Of a stretch of 15,858 bases of DNA, positions 6,636 to 13,503 are shown in pieces. Numbering within the stretch: the stretch's first letter is position 1; each line of letters starts with the position of its first letter. Position numbers and translations under genes: made by a program. The stretch covers positions 1 to 15,858 of the forward strand of contig ONWP01000393.1 of NCBI GenBank assembly GCA_900321595.1, in the 5' to 3' direction. The notes under the pieces are model-generated. The model was not told the DNA's origin. It saw only the letters and a list, made by a program, of their open reading frames with translations, and did no database searches. This stretch comes from an uncultured Eubacteriales bacterium (GTDB taxonomy: Bacteria; Bacillota; Clostridia; Oscillospirales; Acutalibacteraceae).

Positions 6636-7565
6636 ATGAGATCCAATACTATCGTGTACATCCTGAAGCGCATATTGCTCGCAATCTTTACGATCTGGGT
6701 CGTGATCACGATCACCTTTTTCGTAATGCACGCGGTGCCGGGCGGTCCTTTCGTGGCGGAGAAATCCATCAGCGCAGAGGCGCAGGCCGCGCTGGAAGCA
6801 AAATACGGTTTGGACAAACCGCTGTTTCAGCGGTATCTGACCTATCTGGGTGATTTCCTGCACGGCGACATGGGCGTCAGTCTGCGTCAGCGCGGGCGTA
6901 CGGTATCGGATATCATTTTCTCAAAGTTCCCGGTCTCGGCGCGGCTTGCCGGGATTGCCGTTGTGATCTCGCTGCTGCTGGGGATCCCGCTGGGGTGTCT
7001 GTCCGCTTACAGCCGCGGCAAGATCTGGGATAATGTGATCATAGTGTTTACAACCTGCGGGATCGCGATCCCCAGTTTTATCAGCAGTGTTTTATTGTTG
7101 TATTTCCTCGGCAGCAAGCTGAACCTGCTGCCGACGGTCGGTTTGAATTCACTGGCAGCGTATATCATGCCGGTGACGGCGCTTGCCATTTATCCGACGG
7201 CGTATATCACGCGTCTGATGCGTTCGAGCATGCTGGACGTCATGGGGCAGGATTATATCCGCACGGCGAAGGCAAAGGGTCTTTCCAACTTTAAGATGAT
7301 ATTCAAGCACGCGCTGCGCAACGCGATCCTGCCGGTCGTGACCTATGTCGGGCCGATGCTGGCGGGACTGATGACCGGTTCCTTTGTCGTGGAAAAGATC
7401 TTCACGATCCCCGGCCTCGGCAGAGAGTTCGTCTCTTCGATCGTCAACCGCGACTATACGATGGTCATGGGGACGACGATCGTCCTTGCGACGCTGGTTA
7501 TCGCCGCGAATCTGATCGTTGATATTCTGTACAAGATCATCGATCCCCGTATCAATCTGAAGTAA
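6636..7565 (+). CDS. oppB: Oligopeptide ABC transporter permease OppB
   Basis: The first of two membrane subunits of a peptide importer. It closely follows the OppB pattern: YILKRILLAI at the start, PGGPF, FPVSARLAG, the cytoplasmic EAA loop DYIRTAKAKGLSNFKMIFKH that contacts the ATPases, GSFVVEKIFTIPGLG, NRDY, and the terminal VDILYKIIDPRI. About six transmembrane helices are visible. At 309 residues it is of normal length (E. coli OppB is 306). The start is uncertain: the ATG at 6636 gives a normal N-terminus but AAGGG (6617-6621) is 14 bp away, while an in-frame GTG at 6624 has the same AAGGG only 2 bp away. oppC follows 14 bp after the stop. Codon choice is less GC-biased than in the upstream genes. 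Confidence 0.93.
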   Translation: MRSNTIVYILKRILLAIFTIWVVITITFFVMHAVPGGPFVAEKSISAEAQAALEAKYGLDKPLFQRYLTYLGDFLHGDMGVSLRQRGRTVSDIIFSKFPVSARLAGIAVVISLLLGIPLGCLSAYSRGKIWDNVIIVFTTCGIAIPSFISSVLLLYFLGSKLNLLPTVGLNSLAAYIMPVTALAIYPTAYITRLMRSSMLDVMGQDYIRTAKAKGLSNFKMIFKHALRNAILPVVTYVGPMLAGLMTGSFVVEKIFTIPGLGREFVSSIVNRDYTMVMGTTIVLATLVIAANLIVDILYKIIDPRINLK

Positions 7566-7579
7566 GGAGGGGCGGAATT

Positions 7580-8620
7580 ATGAAGAAAAATCCGATCAGT
7601 CTGCACCTTGATGCGGACGCCTTTATGCCCGCGACTCCTGAAGAGAAGGAAAGCCTCGTCGTCATGCGCGACAGCGTGAGCTTCTGGAAGGACGGCTTTC
7701 GCCGCCTTTTCCGGAATAAAGTCGCGGTCGTCAGTTTATTTGTGATCCTGGTTATCGTGATCTTCGCCTATTTCCTGCCGTCCTTCTGGCCCTACAGCTA
7801 CGAGCAGCAGCTCCGCGGCAGTGAGAATCTCGCGCCGTTTCACTACAGCGCGCAGGAGGAAGCGCAGATCGCCGCCGGGGAGAAGGTTTTTCCGCACATC
7901 TGCGGCACGGACAAGCTGGGACGGGATTTCGCCGTTCGTCTGATGATGGGAACGCGGATCAGCCTGACTGTCGGACTTGTCTGCGCGGCGCTTGTCCTGC
8001 TCGTCGGCTCCACGTACGGCGCGATCGCAGGCTTTGCCGGCGGCTGGATCGACAATATCATGATGCGCTTTACCGATGTTTTGTATACGATCCCCGATAT
8101 TTTGCTCATCATTATTCTTGCGATGGTTCTTCGTGATCCGCTGAAAAATCTCGCGGCGGTTGACGGTTTTAAGTGGATGCAGACGGTCGGTCCGAATCTG
8201 ATCGCGATCTTCATCGTATTTGTGCTGCTCTATTGGGTCGGTATGGCGAGAATCACCCGTTCGCAGGTTCTGGTTCTCAAGGAAGCCGAATATGTGACCG
8301 CGGCGCGCGCGATGGGCTCCGGCAAAGGTCGGATTATACGCAAGCACCTGCTGACAAACTGTATCGGAACGCTGATCGTCACCACAACGCTGCAGATCCC
8401 CTCCGCGATTTTCACGGAAAGCTATCTGAGCTTTCTGGGTCTGGGCGTTGCCGCGCCGATGCCTTCCCTCGGATCTCTGGCAACAGACGCGGTCAAGGGA
8501 ATGAATGCGTTCCCGCATCTTCTGCTATTCCCCGCGATCCTGATCAGCCTGACGATCCTTGTTTTCAACCTGTTCGGAGACGGTCTTCGGGACGCGTTTG
8601 ATCCGAAGCTCAAGAACTGA
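7580..8620 (+). CDS. oppC: Oligopeptide ABC transporter permease OppC
   Basis: The second membrane subunit, 346 residues. After a polar N-terminal extension of ~45 residues comes the first helix (VAVVSLFVILVIVIFAYFL, OppC_N domain). A long extracytoplasmic loop contains the family's HxxGTDxLGRD-type element (ICGTDKLGRDFAVRLMMG). RISLTVGLV, the EAA loop EYVTAARAMGSGKGRIIRKH, SYLSFLGLG and the terminal GDGLRDAFDPK are all standard. AAGGAGG at 7564-7570 gives a strong ribosome binding site overlapping the oppB stop. It is slightly longer than E. coli OppC (about 302), owing to the N-terminus and the loops at about 75-105 and 175-200. It pairs with OppB to form the pore. Confidence 0.94.
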   Translation: MKKNPISLHLDADAFMPATPEEKESLVVMRDSVSFWKDGFRRLFRNKVAVVSLFVILVIVIFAYFLPSFWPYSYEQQLRGSENLAPFHYSAQEEAQIAAGEKVFPHICGTDKLGRDFAVRLMMGTRISLTVGLVCAALVLLVGSTYGAIAGFAGGWIDNIMMRFTDVLYTIPDILLIIILAMVLRDPLKNLAAVDGFKWMQTVGPNLIAIFIVFVLLYWVGMARITRSQVLVLKEAEYVTAARAMGSGKGRIIRKHLLTNCIGTLIVTTTLQIPSAIFTESYLSFLGLGVAAPMPSLGSLATDAVKGMNAFPHLLLFPAILISLTILVFNLFGDGLRDAFDPKLKN

Positions 8621-8633
8621 GGAGACGAATACC

Positions 8634-9644
8634 GTGAAAGAAAAACTATTGGAAATAAAAGACGAACGGCTTTCGTTTTTTACCCCTGCCGGTGAAGTGA
8701 AGGCATTGAACGGTGTTTCTTTCTCTCTTGGCGAGGGCGAGGTGCTGGGCATTGTCGGCGAATCCGGCTCCGGGAAATCCGTGACTGCGTATTCCATCAT
8801 GGGGCTGACGGCGTTCCCCGGCAAGCTGATCGGCGGAACGATCCGTTTTAACGGGCATCAGGTCGACCGGATGACAGAGAAGGAGCTGCGCAAAATGCGG
8901 GGCAAAGAGGTCTCGATCATTTTCCAGGATCCGATGACGAGCCTGAATCCTGTCTATACGATCGGGAATCAGATCGAAGAGGTTTTAAAACTGCATACCG
9001 ATATGACGAAGAGCCAGCGGCACAACCGTGCCAAGGAGCTGCTCGAGCTTGTCGGGATCAACGAACCGGAGAAACGGCTGAAGCAGTATCCGCATGAGCA
9101 TTCCGGCGGCATGCGTCAGCGCGTCATGATCGCGATCGCGCTGGCCTGCGAGCCGAAGCTGCTGATCGCGGACGAGCCGACGACCGCGCTGGACGTGACG
9201 ATCCAGGCGCAGATCCTCGAACTGATGCAGGATCTGCGCAAAAAGCTCGGCATGAGCATTATTATGATCACGCACGATCTGGGCGTCGTCGCGAGTATGT
9301 GCGAGCGGATCGCGGTCATGTATGCCGGAAATATCGTAGAGTATGGTACGACAGACGAGATTTTCTATCAGCCCGGACATGAGTACACAAAGGGTCTAAT
9401 CAAATCCATCCCGCAGCTGAACGCGGAAAAAATCGAACGCCTCGTGCCGATCGAAGGGCAGCCGGTCGATCTGATGAATCCGCCGAAGGGGTGCCCGTTC
9501 GCGCCGCGCTGCGAGCACTGCATGAAGGTCTGTCTGACGGAGAAGCCGCCTGTGACGCATCTGAGCGATACGCACTATTCGTACTGCTGGCTGTGGCAGG
9601 AGCAAGAAATCAAAAAAGGAGCCACCGACTTTGAAGAGTCTTAA
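8634..9644 (+). CDS. oppD: Oligopeptide ABC transporter ATP-binding protein OppD
   Basis: One of two cytoplasmic ATPases powering the importer, 336 residues. The GTG at 8634 is chosen because GAGGAG (8619-8624) lies about 9 bp upstream; the frame is open further upstream, but that would run deep into oppC. Walker A GESGSGKS (42-49), Q-loop FQDPMTSLNP, signature HSGGMRQR (156-163), Walker B LLIADEP (176-182) and H-loop ITHDL are all intact. The C-terminal oligo_HPY domain has PPKGCPFAPRCEHCMKVC. A similar cysteine cluster binds 4Fe-4S in a structurally studied DppD, so a cluster is plausible here. It overlaps oppF by 14 bases. Confidence 0.95.
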   Translation: MKEKLLEIKDERLSFFTPAGEVKALNGVSFSLGEGEVLGIVGESGSGKSVTAYSIMGLTAFPGKLIGGTIRFNGHQVDRMTEKELRKMRGKEVSIIFQDPMTSLNPVYTIGNQIEEVLKLHTDMTKSQRHNRAKELLELVGINEPEKRLKQYPHEHSGGMRQRVMIAIALACEPKLLIADEPTTALDVTIQAQILELMQDLRKKLGMSIIMITHDLGVVASMCERIAVMYAGNIVEYGTTDEIFYQPGHEYTKGLIKSIPQLNAEKIERLVPIEGQPVDLMNPPKGCPFAPRCEHCMKVCLTEKPPVTHLSDTHYSYCWLWQEQEIKKGATDFEES

Positions 9645-10626
9645 AAAGCTCGTTGAGATCGAGCATCTGAAGCAATACTTTCCGGCGGGCGGTTTCGGAA
9701 AACAGAAAAGATTTGTGCAGGCAGTGGACGACGTATCGTTCTTTATCTACAAAGGGGAGACGCTCGGGCTCGTCGGTGAATCCGGATGCGGCAAAACCAC
9801 GGTGGGCCGGACGCTGCTGCGACTGTATGAACCGACGGACGGCAGGATCGTGTATGACGGAGAGGTGCTGTTCGACAAGAAGGAATCCATCGCTGTCAAC
9901 ATGATGCCGTATCGCCGCAAGATGCAGATCGTTTTTCAGGATCCCTACGCAAGCCTGGATCCCCGCATGACGATCGCGGATATCGTCGGCGAATCGATCG
10001 ATATCCACAAGCTCGCGGAGAGCAAGAGCCAGCGGCACGACCGGATCATAGAGCTGCTTGAGCGCGTGGGCCTGAACAGCGAGCACGCGAACCGCTATCC
10101 GCACGAGTTCTCCGGCGGTCAGCGGCAGCGCATCGGCATCGCCCGGGCGCTGGCGGTCAATCCGGAATTTATCGTGTGCGACGAGCCGGTCTCCGCGCTG
10201 GACGTCTCCATTCAGGCGCAGGTCGTCAATATGTTTGAGGATCTGCAGCAGGAAATGGGGTTGACGTATTTGTTTATCGCGCACGACCTGAGCGTCGTTA
10301 GGCATATCTCTGATCGGATCGGCGTGATGTATCTCGGAAAAATCGTGGAGCTGGCGGACAGCTACGAGCTGATCTCCCGCAGCGCGCATCCCTACACGCG
10401 CAGCCTGATCTCCGCGATCCCCGTGGCGGATCCGGTCACGGCGCGCGCGAACGAGCGCATTCCGCTGCAGGGCGACGTCCCGAGTCCGGTCAATCCGCCG
10501 AGCGGATGTCATTTCAGGACCAGATGCCCCTACGCGGACGAGTGCTGCGCCGCCGAGACGCCTCCGCTGAAGGAGGTCAGCGCCGGCCACTGGGTGGCAT
10601 GCCATCACCTGGACCGCGTCAACTGA
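9631..10626 (+). CDS. oppF: Oligopeptide ABC transporter ATP-binding protein OppF
   Basis: The second ATPase of the importer, 331 residues. Translation starts at a TTG (9631) inside the end of oppD, with AAGGAG at 9616-9621, 9 bp upstream. This start gives the family-typical opening LVEIEHLKQYF. Walker A GESGCGKTT (49-57), Q-loop FQDPYASLDP, signature FSGGQRQR (160-167), Walker B FIVCDEP (180-186) and IAHDLSVV are intact. The C-terminal oligo_HPY region carries the PPSGCHFRTRCPYADECC cysteine cluster. The TTG start and overlap imply coupling to oppD, keeping the two ATPases in balance. An 81-bp gap with hairpins separates it from oppA. Confidence 0.95.
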   Translation: MKSLKKLVEIEHLKQYFPAGGFGKQKRFVQAVDDVSFFIYKGETLGLVGESGCGKTTVGRTLLRLYEPTDGRIVYDGEVLFDKKESIAVNMMPYRRKMQIVFQDPYASLDPRMTIADIVGESIDIHKLAESKSQRHDRIIELLERVGLNSEHANRYPHEFSGGQRQRIGIARALAVNPEFIVCDEPVSALDVSIQAQVVNMFEDLQQEMGLTYLFIAHDLSVVRHISDRIGVMYLGKIVELADSYELISRSAHPYTRSLISAIPVADPVTARANERIPLQGDVPSPVNPPSGCHFRTRCPYADECCAAETPPLKEVSAGHWVACHHLDRVN

Positions 10627-10639
10627 ACCCGTATTCATG

Positions 10640-10683
10640 CGCCTTCGGCGTTGTGAATAAATAAACGTGCGGCGTGACCGCAC
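10640..10683 (+). promoter_or_regulatory. Hairpins between oppF and oppA
   Basis: CGCC-TTC-GGCG (10640-10650) and GTGCGG-CGTGA-CCGCAC (10667-10683) are two short stem-loops in the intercistronic gap. Neither is followed by a T-run, so they are unlikely to be full terminators. In peptide and sugar importers such structures often protect one side of a processed transcript and raise the amount of binding protein. That role is inferred here. The oppA ribosome binding site AAAGGAG (10691-10697) follows directly. Confidence 0.45.
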
Positions 10684-10707
10684 AGACAAAAAAGGAGAAG
10701 ACCACAA

Positions 10708-12381
10708 ATGAATGCAAAAAGACTGATCGCATGTCTGCTTGCGGTGTGCATGCTTCTGGCGCTTGTCGCCTGCTCCAAGGGCGGAGACTCCGTGAGCAAG
10801 CCCGACGCGCAGAACGATCCCTCCGGCAGCGCGACCCCGACCTCCTCGGAGATGACCGTCCAGATCGGACCGAACCCCGAGACGCTCGACCCGGCGCTCA
10901 ACAGCGCAGTCGACGGCGGCAACATGCTCATCACCCTCTTCGAGACGCTGCTCATCATCGATGAGAACAACAAGGTCCAGCCCGGCCAGGCCGAGAGCTA
11001 CACCGTCAGCGACGACGGTCTGACCTGGACGTTCACCATGCGCGACGGTCTGAAGTGGAGCGACGGCACGGAGCTGAACGCGAAGGACTTCGAGTACACG
11101 ATGAAGCGGATCTGCGATCCCGCGACCGCGGCGCCCTACGGCGAGACGGTCGTCGGCATGATCGACGGGTATCCCGAGGTCGACAAGCTGAACGTGCACG
11201 CGAGCGACGACGGCAAGACGCTGACGATCGTGCTGGCGTATCCGTGCTCTTATTTTGACAAGATCGTGGCGTTCGGTACCATGAGCCCCGTTCAGAAGGC
11301 GACTGTTGACGCCAACGGCGACGCCTGGGCCACCAAGCCCGAGACCTACGTGTGCAACGGCCCGTACATGATTTCCTCCTGGACGCCCGGTGAGCGCATC
11401 GTCTGCAAAAAGAACCCCAACTACAAGGGCGGCTGGGATTCCTCCAAGATCGTAACCGAAACCATCAACTTCCTGCTCCTTGAGGACTCCAGCGCCGCTT
11501 ACGCCGCATATACGAGCGGCGAGGCGCAGATGATCAAGGACGTCCCGACCGAAGAGATCCCCGGTCTGAAGAAGGCAGCTGACGGCGGCGACTTCTACGT
11601 GGACACCATCCTCGGCACCTACTACCTGAACATGAACTGCGAGAAGGCGCCCTTCAACGACGTCAACGTCCGCAAGGCGCTCAACCTCGCGATCGACCGC
11701 GACTACATCGCGAACACCATCATGCAGGGCACCTACTCGCCCGCCTACAACTTCGTCGGCCCCGGCGTCGTTGACGCGGACGGCATGTTCTTTGACAACG
11801 CTGTAACCGCCAACGGCGGCAACACCTACATCAGCAAGGACTACGAGGCCAACAAGAAGGCCGCGCAGGAAGCGCTCGCAGCCGCCGGTTATCCCGAGGG
11901 CAAGGGCTTCCCGACGATCACGTATTCCACGAACGACTCCGGTTACCACGTAGCGGTCGCTGAGTACCTGCAGCAGTGCTACAAGGAGGTCCTGGGCATC
12001 ACCATGAACATCGACAAGGTCGAGTGGTCCTCCTTCACCCCGCAGCGCCGCGCCGGCGACTACGAGATGGCCAGAAACGGCTGGGTCATGGACTACAACG
12101 ACGCCTCCAACATGATCGAGCTGCTGTACTCCACCAACGGCAACAACGACGGCAAGTATAACAACCCCACGTTTGACGCCGCGATCGACGCTTCGAAGGT
12201 CGCCGACTCCGCCGCGCACTTCTCTGCGCTGCATGACGCCGAGAAGGTCATGATGGATGATTACGCCTGCATCCCCGTCGCTTACTACAACGACTTCTGG
12301 CTGCAGAGCTCTTCGCTGAAGGGCATCTGGCACAGCCCGTACGGCTACTGGTACTTCCAGTACGGCTACGTTGCCGAATGA
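10708..12381 (+). CDS. oppA: Oligopeptide-binding lipoprotein OppA (SBP family 5)
   Basis: The extracellular substrate-binding protein of the importer, 557 residues, anchored by lipid. The N-terminus MNAKRLIACLLAVCMLLALVAC has a lipobox LVAC with Cys22 as the acylation site, followed by a polar Ser/Asp-rich tether. The mature part has family 5 features: TLDPALNSAVDGG near the start, WTFTMRDGLKWSDGTELNAKDFEYT, CNGPYMISSW, NVRKALNLAIDRDYI, and a C-terminal domain ending in YGYWYFQYGYV. Family 5 proteins bind peptides, sometimes nickel or sugars; the opp context supports peptides. Codons are strongly biased to AAC, GAC, CTG, AAG and CCC, unlike the CCG-rich neighbours, which suggests high expression. 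It is the last gene before a terminator. Confidence 0.95.
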   Translation: MNAKRLIACLLAVCMLLALVACSKGGDSVSKPDAQNDPSGSATPTSSEMTVQIGPNPETLDPALNSAVDGGNMLITLFETLLIIDENNKVQPGQAESYTVSDDGLTWTFTMRDGLKWSDGTELNAKDFEYTMKRICDPATAAPYGETVVGMIDGYPEVDKLNVHASDDGKTLTIVLAYPCSYFDKIVAFGTMSPVQKATVDANGDAWATKPETYVCNGPYMISSWTPGERIVCKKNPNYKGGWDSSKIVTETINFLLLEDSSAAYAAYTSGEAQMIKDVPTEEIPGLKKAADGGDFYVDTILGTYYLNMNCEKAPFNDVNVRKALNLAIDRDYIANTIMQGTYSPAYNFVGPGVVDADGMFFDNAVTANGGNTYISKDYEANKKAAQEALAAAGYPEGKGFPTITYSTNDSGYHVAVAEYLQQCYKEVLGITMNIDKVEWSSFTPQRRAGDYEMARNGWVMDYNDASNMIELLYSTNGNNDGKYNNPTFDAAIDASKVADSAAHFSALHDAEKVMMDDYACIPVAYYNDFWLQSSSLKGIWHSPYGYWYFQYGYVAE

Positions 12382-12411
12382 TCGAACGGTAAACGATCTC
12401 TGAAACACAAA

Positions 12412-12445
12412 ACGGTCCGGGGCTTCGGCTCCGGGCTGTTTTTTT
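12412..12445 (+). terminator. Rho-independent terminator after oppA
   Basis: ACGGT-CCGGGGC, loop TTCG (12424-12427), GCTCCGG-GCTGT form a 12-bp stem with a few G-T pairs and a stable UUCG-type tetraloop, followed by seven T (12439-12445). It closes the opp operon 30 bp after the stop codon. Confidence 0.93.
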
Positions 12446-12477
12446 GTGAAACCCCTCTTTTCTTTTGAGGCCTGCTG

Positions 12478-12486
12478 TGTTAAAAT
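12478..12486 (+). promoter_or_regulatory. Candidate extended -10 promoter for the EamA-PHP pair
   Basis: TGTTAAAAT has the extended -10 form (TGnTAAAAT), as does the LRR-gene promoter. The DNA at the -35 position is only a T-rich TTTTCT (12458-12463), so any -35 is weak. It lies between the opp terminator and the ribosome binding site at 12501-12507, where a new promoter is expected. Confidence 0.42.
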
Positions 12487-12517
12487 AAAAAAAACGGACG
12501 AGAGGAGCGCTGCAGCG

Positions 12518-13471
12518 GTGATCTGGGGGATTCTGGCCGGTGTGACCTGGGCCTTGGGCACGGTGACGCTGGGATATGTTCTTGCCATGGCTCCCTTTGT
12601 CTCCACGGCGCAGGCGCTCTTTCTCGCGCCCTTCGTCAGCACGTTCCTGCACGACGGCTGCAGCGCCGTCTGGATGCTGCTTTTCAACGGCGTCCGGGGC
12701 GAGCTGCCGAAGGTGGGGAAGGCGCTTCGCACGCGCAGCGGCAGATTCGTGGCCGTCGCCGGTCTGATCGGCGGCCCCGTGGGCATGACCGGCTACATGC
12801 TGGCGGTCAACAACATGGGCGCGTCTGTCGGCGCGGTCGCCAGCGCGATCTTTCCCGCGATCGGCGCGATCCTGGCGCACATCTTCCTGAAGGAGCGGAT
12901 GCAGTGGTACCGCTGGATCTTCCTGCTGTGCACGCTGGCGGGCGTCTTCGGCATCAGCGCCGGCGGCTCCGTCGAGATCAAGAACGTCGGGCTGGGGCTT
13001 CTGGGCGTGTTCATGTGCTCCTTCGGCTGGGGGATCGAGGCTGTGATCCTGGCGAAATGCCTGACCGACCCCGCCGTGAAGGACGCGTACGCGCTTCAGA
13101 TCCGGCAGACGACCTCCGCGCTGGTGTACGGGGCTGTCCTGCTGCCGATCCTGCGGGGCTGGGGCTTTACCGCGCGACTGTTCGTCCGGGATAATCTGCT
13201 TCTGTTCGGCCTGATCGCGCTGGCCGCGCTGTTTTCCACCGGCTCGTATCTGATGTATTACCGCGCCATCGGCCGCATCGGCCCGTCGAAGGCCATGGCG
13301 CTGGATGTGACCTATTCGGCGTGGGCGATGATCCTGACCGTCGTCATTTTCCGGGATACCTCCGCTGTGACGCCGGTTTCGGTGCTGTGCTGCGCCGTGG
13401 TGCTGATCTGTTCCGTTCTGGCGGCCGCCGACTTCCGGGAGCTGCTGCCGAAACGAAAAAAAGACGGCTGA
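12518..13471 (+). CDS. EamA/DMT-superfamily permease
   Basis: An integral membrane protein of 317 residues with about ten predicted transmembrane helices in two EamA-like halves. This is the architecture of drug/metabolite transporters, which move amino acids, nucleotide sugars or other metabolites. I chose the GTG at 12518: AGAGGAG (12501-12507) is 10 bp upstream, and the protein then opens with IWGILAGVTWALGTVTLGYVL, the usual first helix. An upstream in-frame ATG at 12446 lies next to the opp terminator and would add a charged tail, so I reject it. The first half carries GPVGMTGYMLAVNNMGASVGAVASAIFPAIGAI, which is the EamA-type GG...A..N..P pattern (about residues 88-120). The second half has YLMYYRAIGRIGPSKAMALDVTYSAWAM. 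The C-terminus is short and basic. The substrate is unknown. The next gene starts 32 bp downstream with no terminator in its direction, so they are probably co-transcribed. Confidence 0.85.
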   Translation: MIWGILAGVTWALGTVTLGYVLAMAPFVSTAQALFLAPFVSTFLHDGCSAVWMLLFNGVRGELPKVGKALRTRSGRFVAVAGLIGGPVGMTGYMLAVNNMGASVGAVASAIFPAIGAILAHIFLKERMQWYRWIFLLCTLAGVFGISAGGSVEIKNVGLGLLGVFMCSFGWGIEAVILAKCLTDPAVKDAYALQIRQTTSALVYGAVLLPILRGWGFTARLFVRDNLLLFGLIALAALFSTGSYLMYYRAIGRIGPSKAMALDVTYSAWAMILTVVIFRDTSAVTPVSVLCCAVVLICSVLAAADFRELLPKRKKDG

Positions 13472-13479
13472 ACAGCCGT
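13464..13479 (-). other. Inverted repeat with T-run on the minus strand
   Basis: ACGGCTG-AA-CAGCCGT overlaps the stop codon of the EamA gene. It folds as a 6-bp stem with a GAAC loop. On the minus strand it is followed by seven T (the A-run at 13456-13462), so it resembles an intrinsic terminator for leftward transcription. No leftward gene is seen that needs it. On the + strand there is no T-run. Confidence 0.4.
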
Positions 13480-13503
13480 TCGTGATAAAAGGAGAGGATC
13501 GTT

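Noticed and set aside
8559..8633. Upstream in-frame start for oppD inside oppC
   Set aside because: It would overlap oppC by 62 bases with no ribosome binding site; GTG 8634 has GAGGAG at the right distance and gives normal OppD length.
12446..12517. ATG at 12446 as start of the EamA permease
   Set aside because: It lies right after the opp terminator and includes the candidate promoter; the added Lys/Asp-rich residues are not typical before the first DMT helix.
9610..12786. Minus-strand open frame of 1058 codons opposite oppF, oppA and the start of the EamA gene
   Set aside because: It is a by-product of GC-rich, codon-biased genes on the + strand. It has low-complexity Val/Arg/Gly/Asp/His composition, no recognisable domain, crosses a strong terminator and several real genes, and lacks a convincing start.
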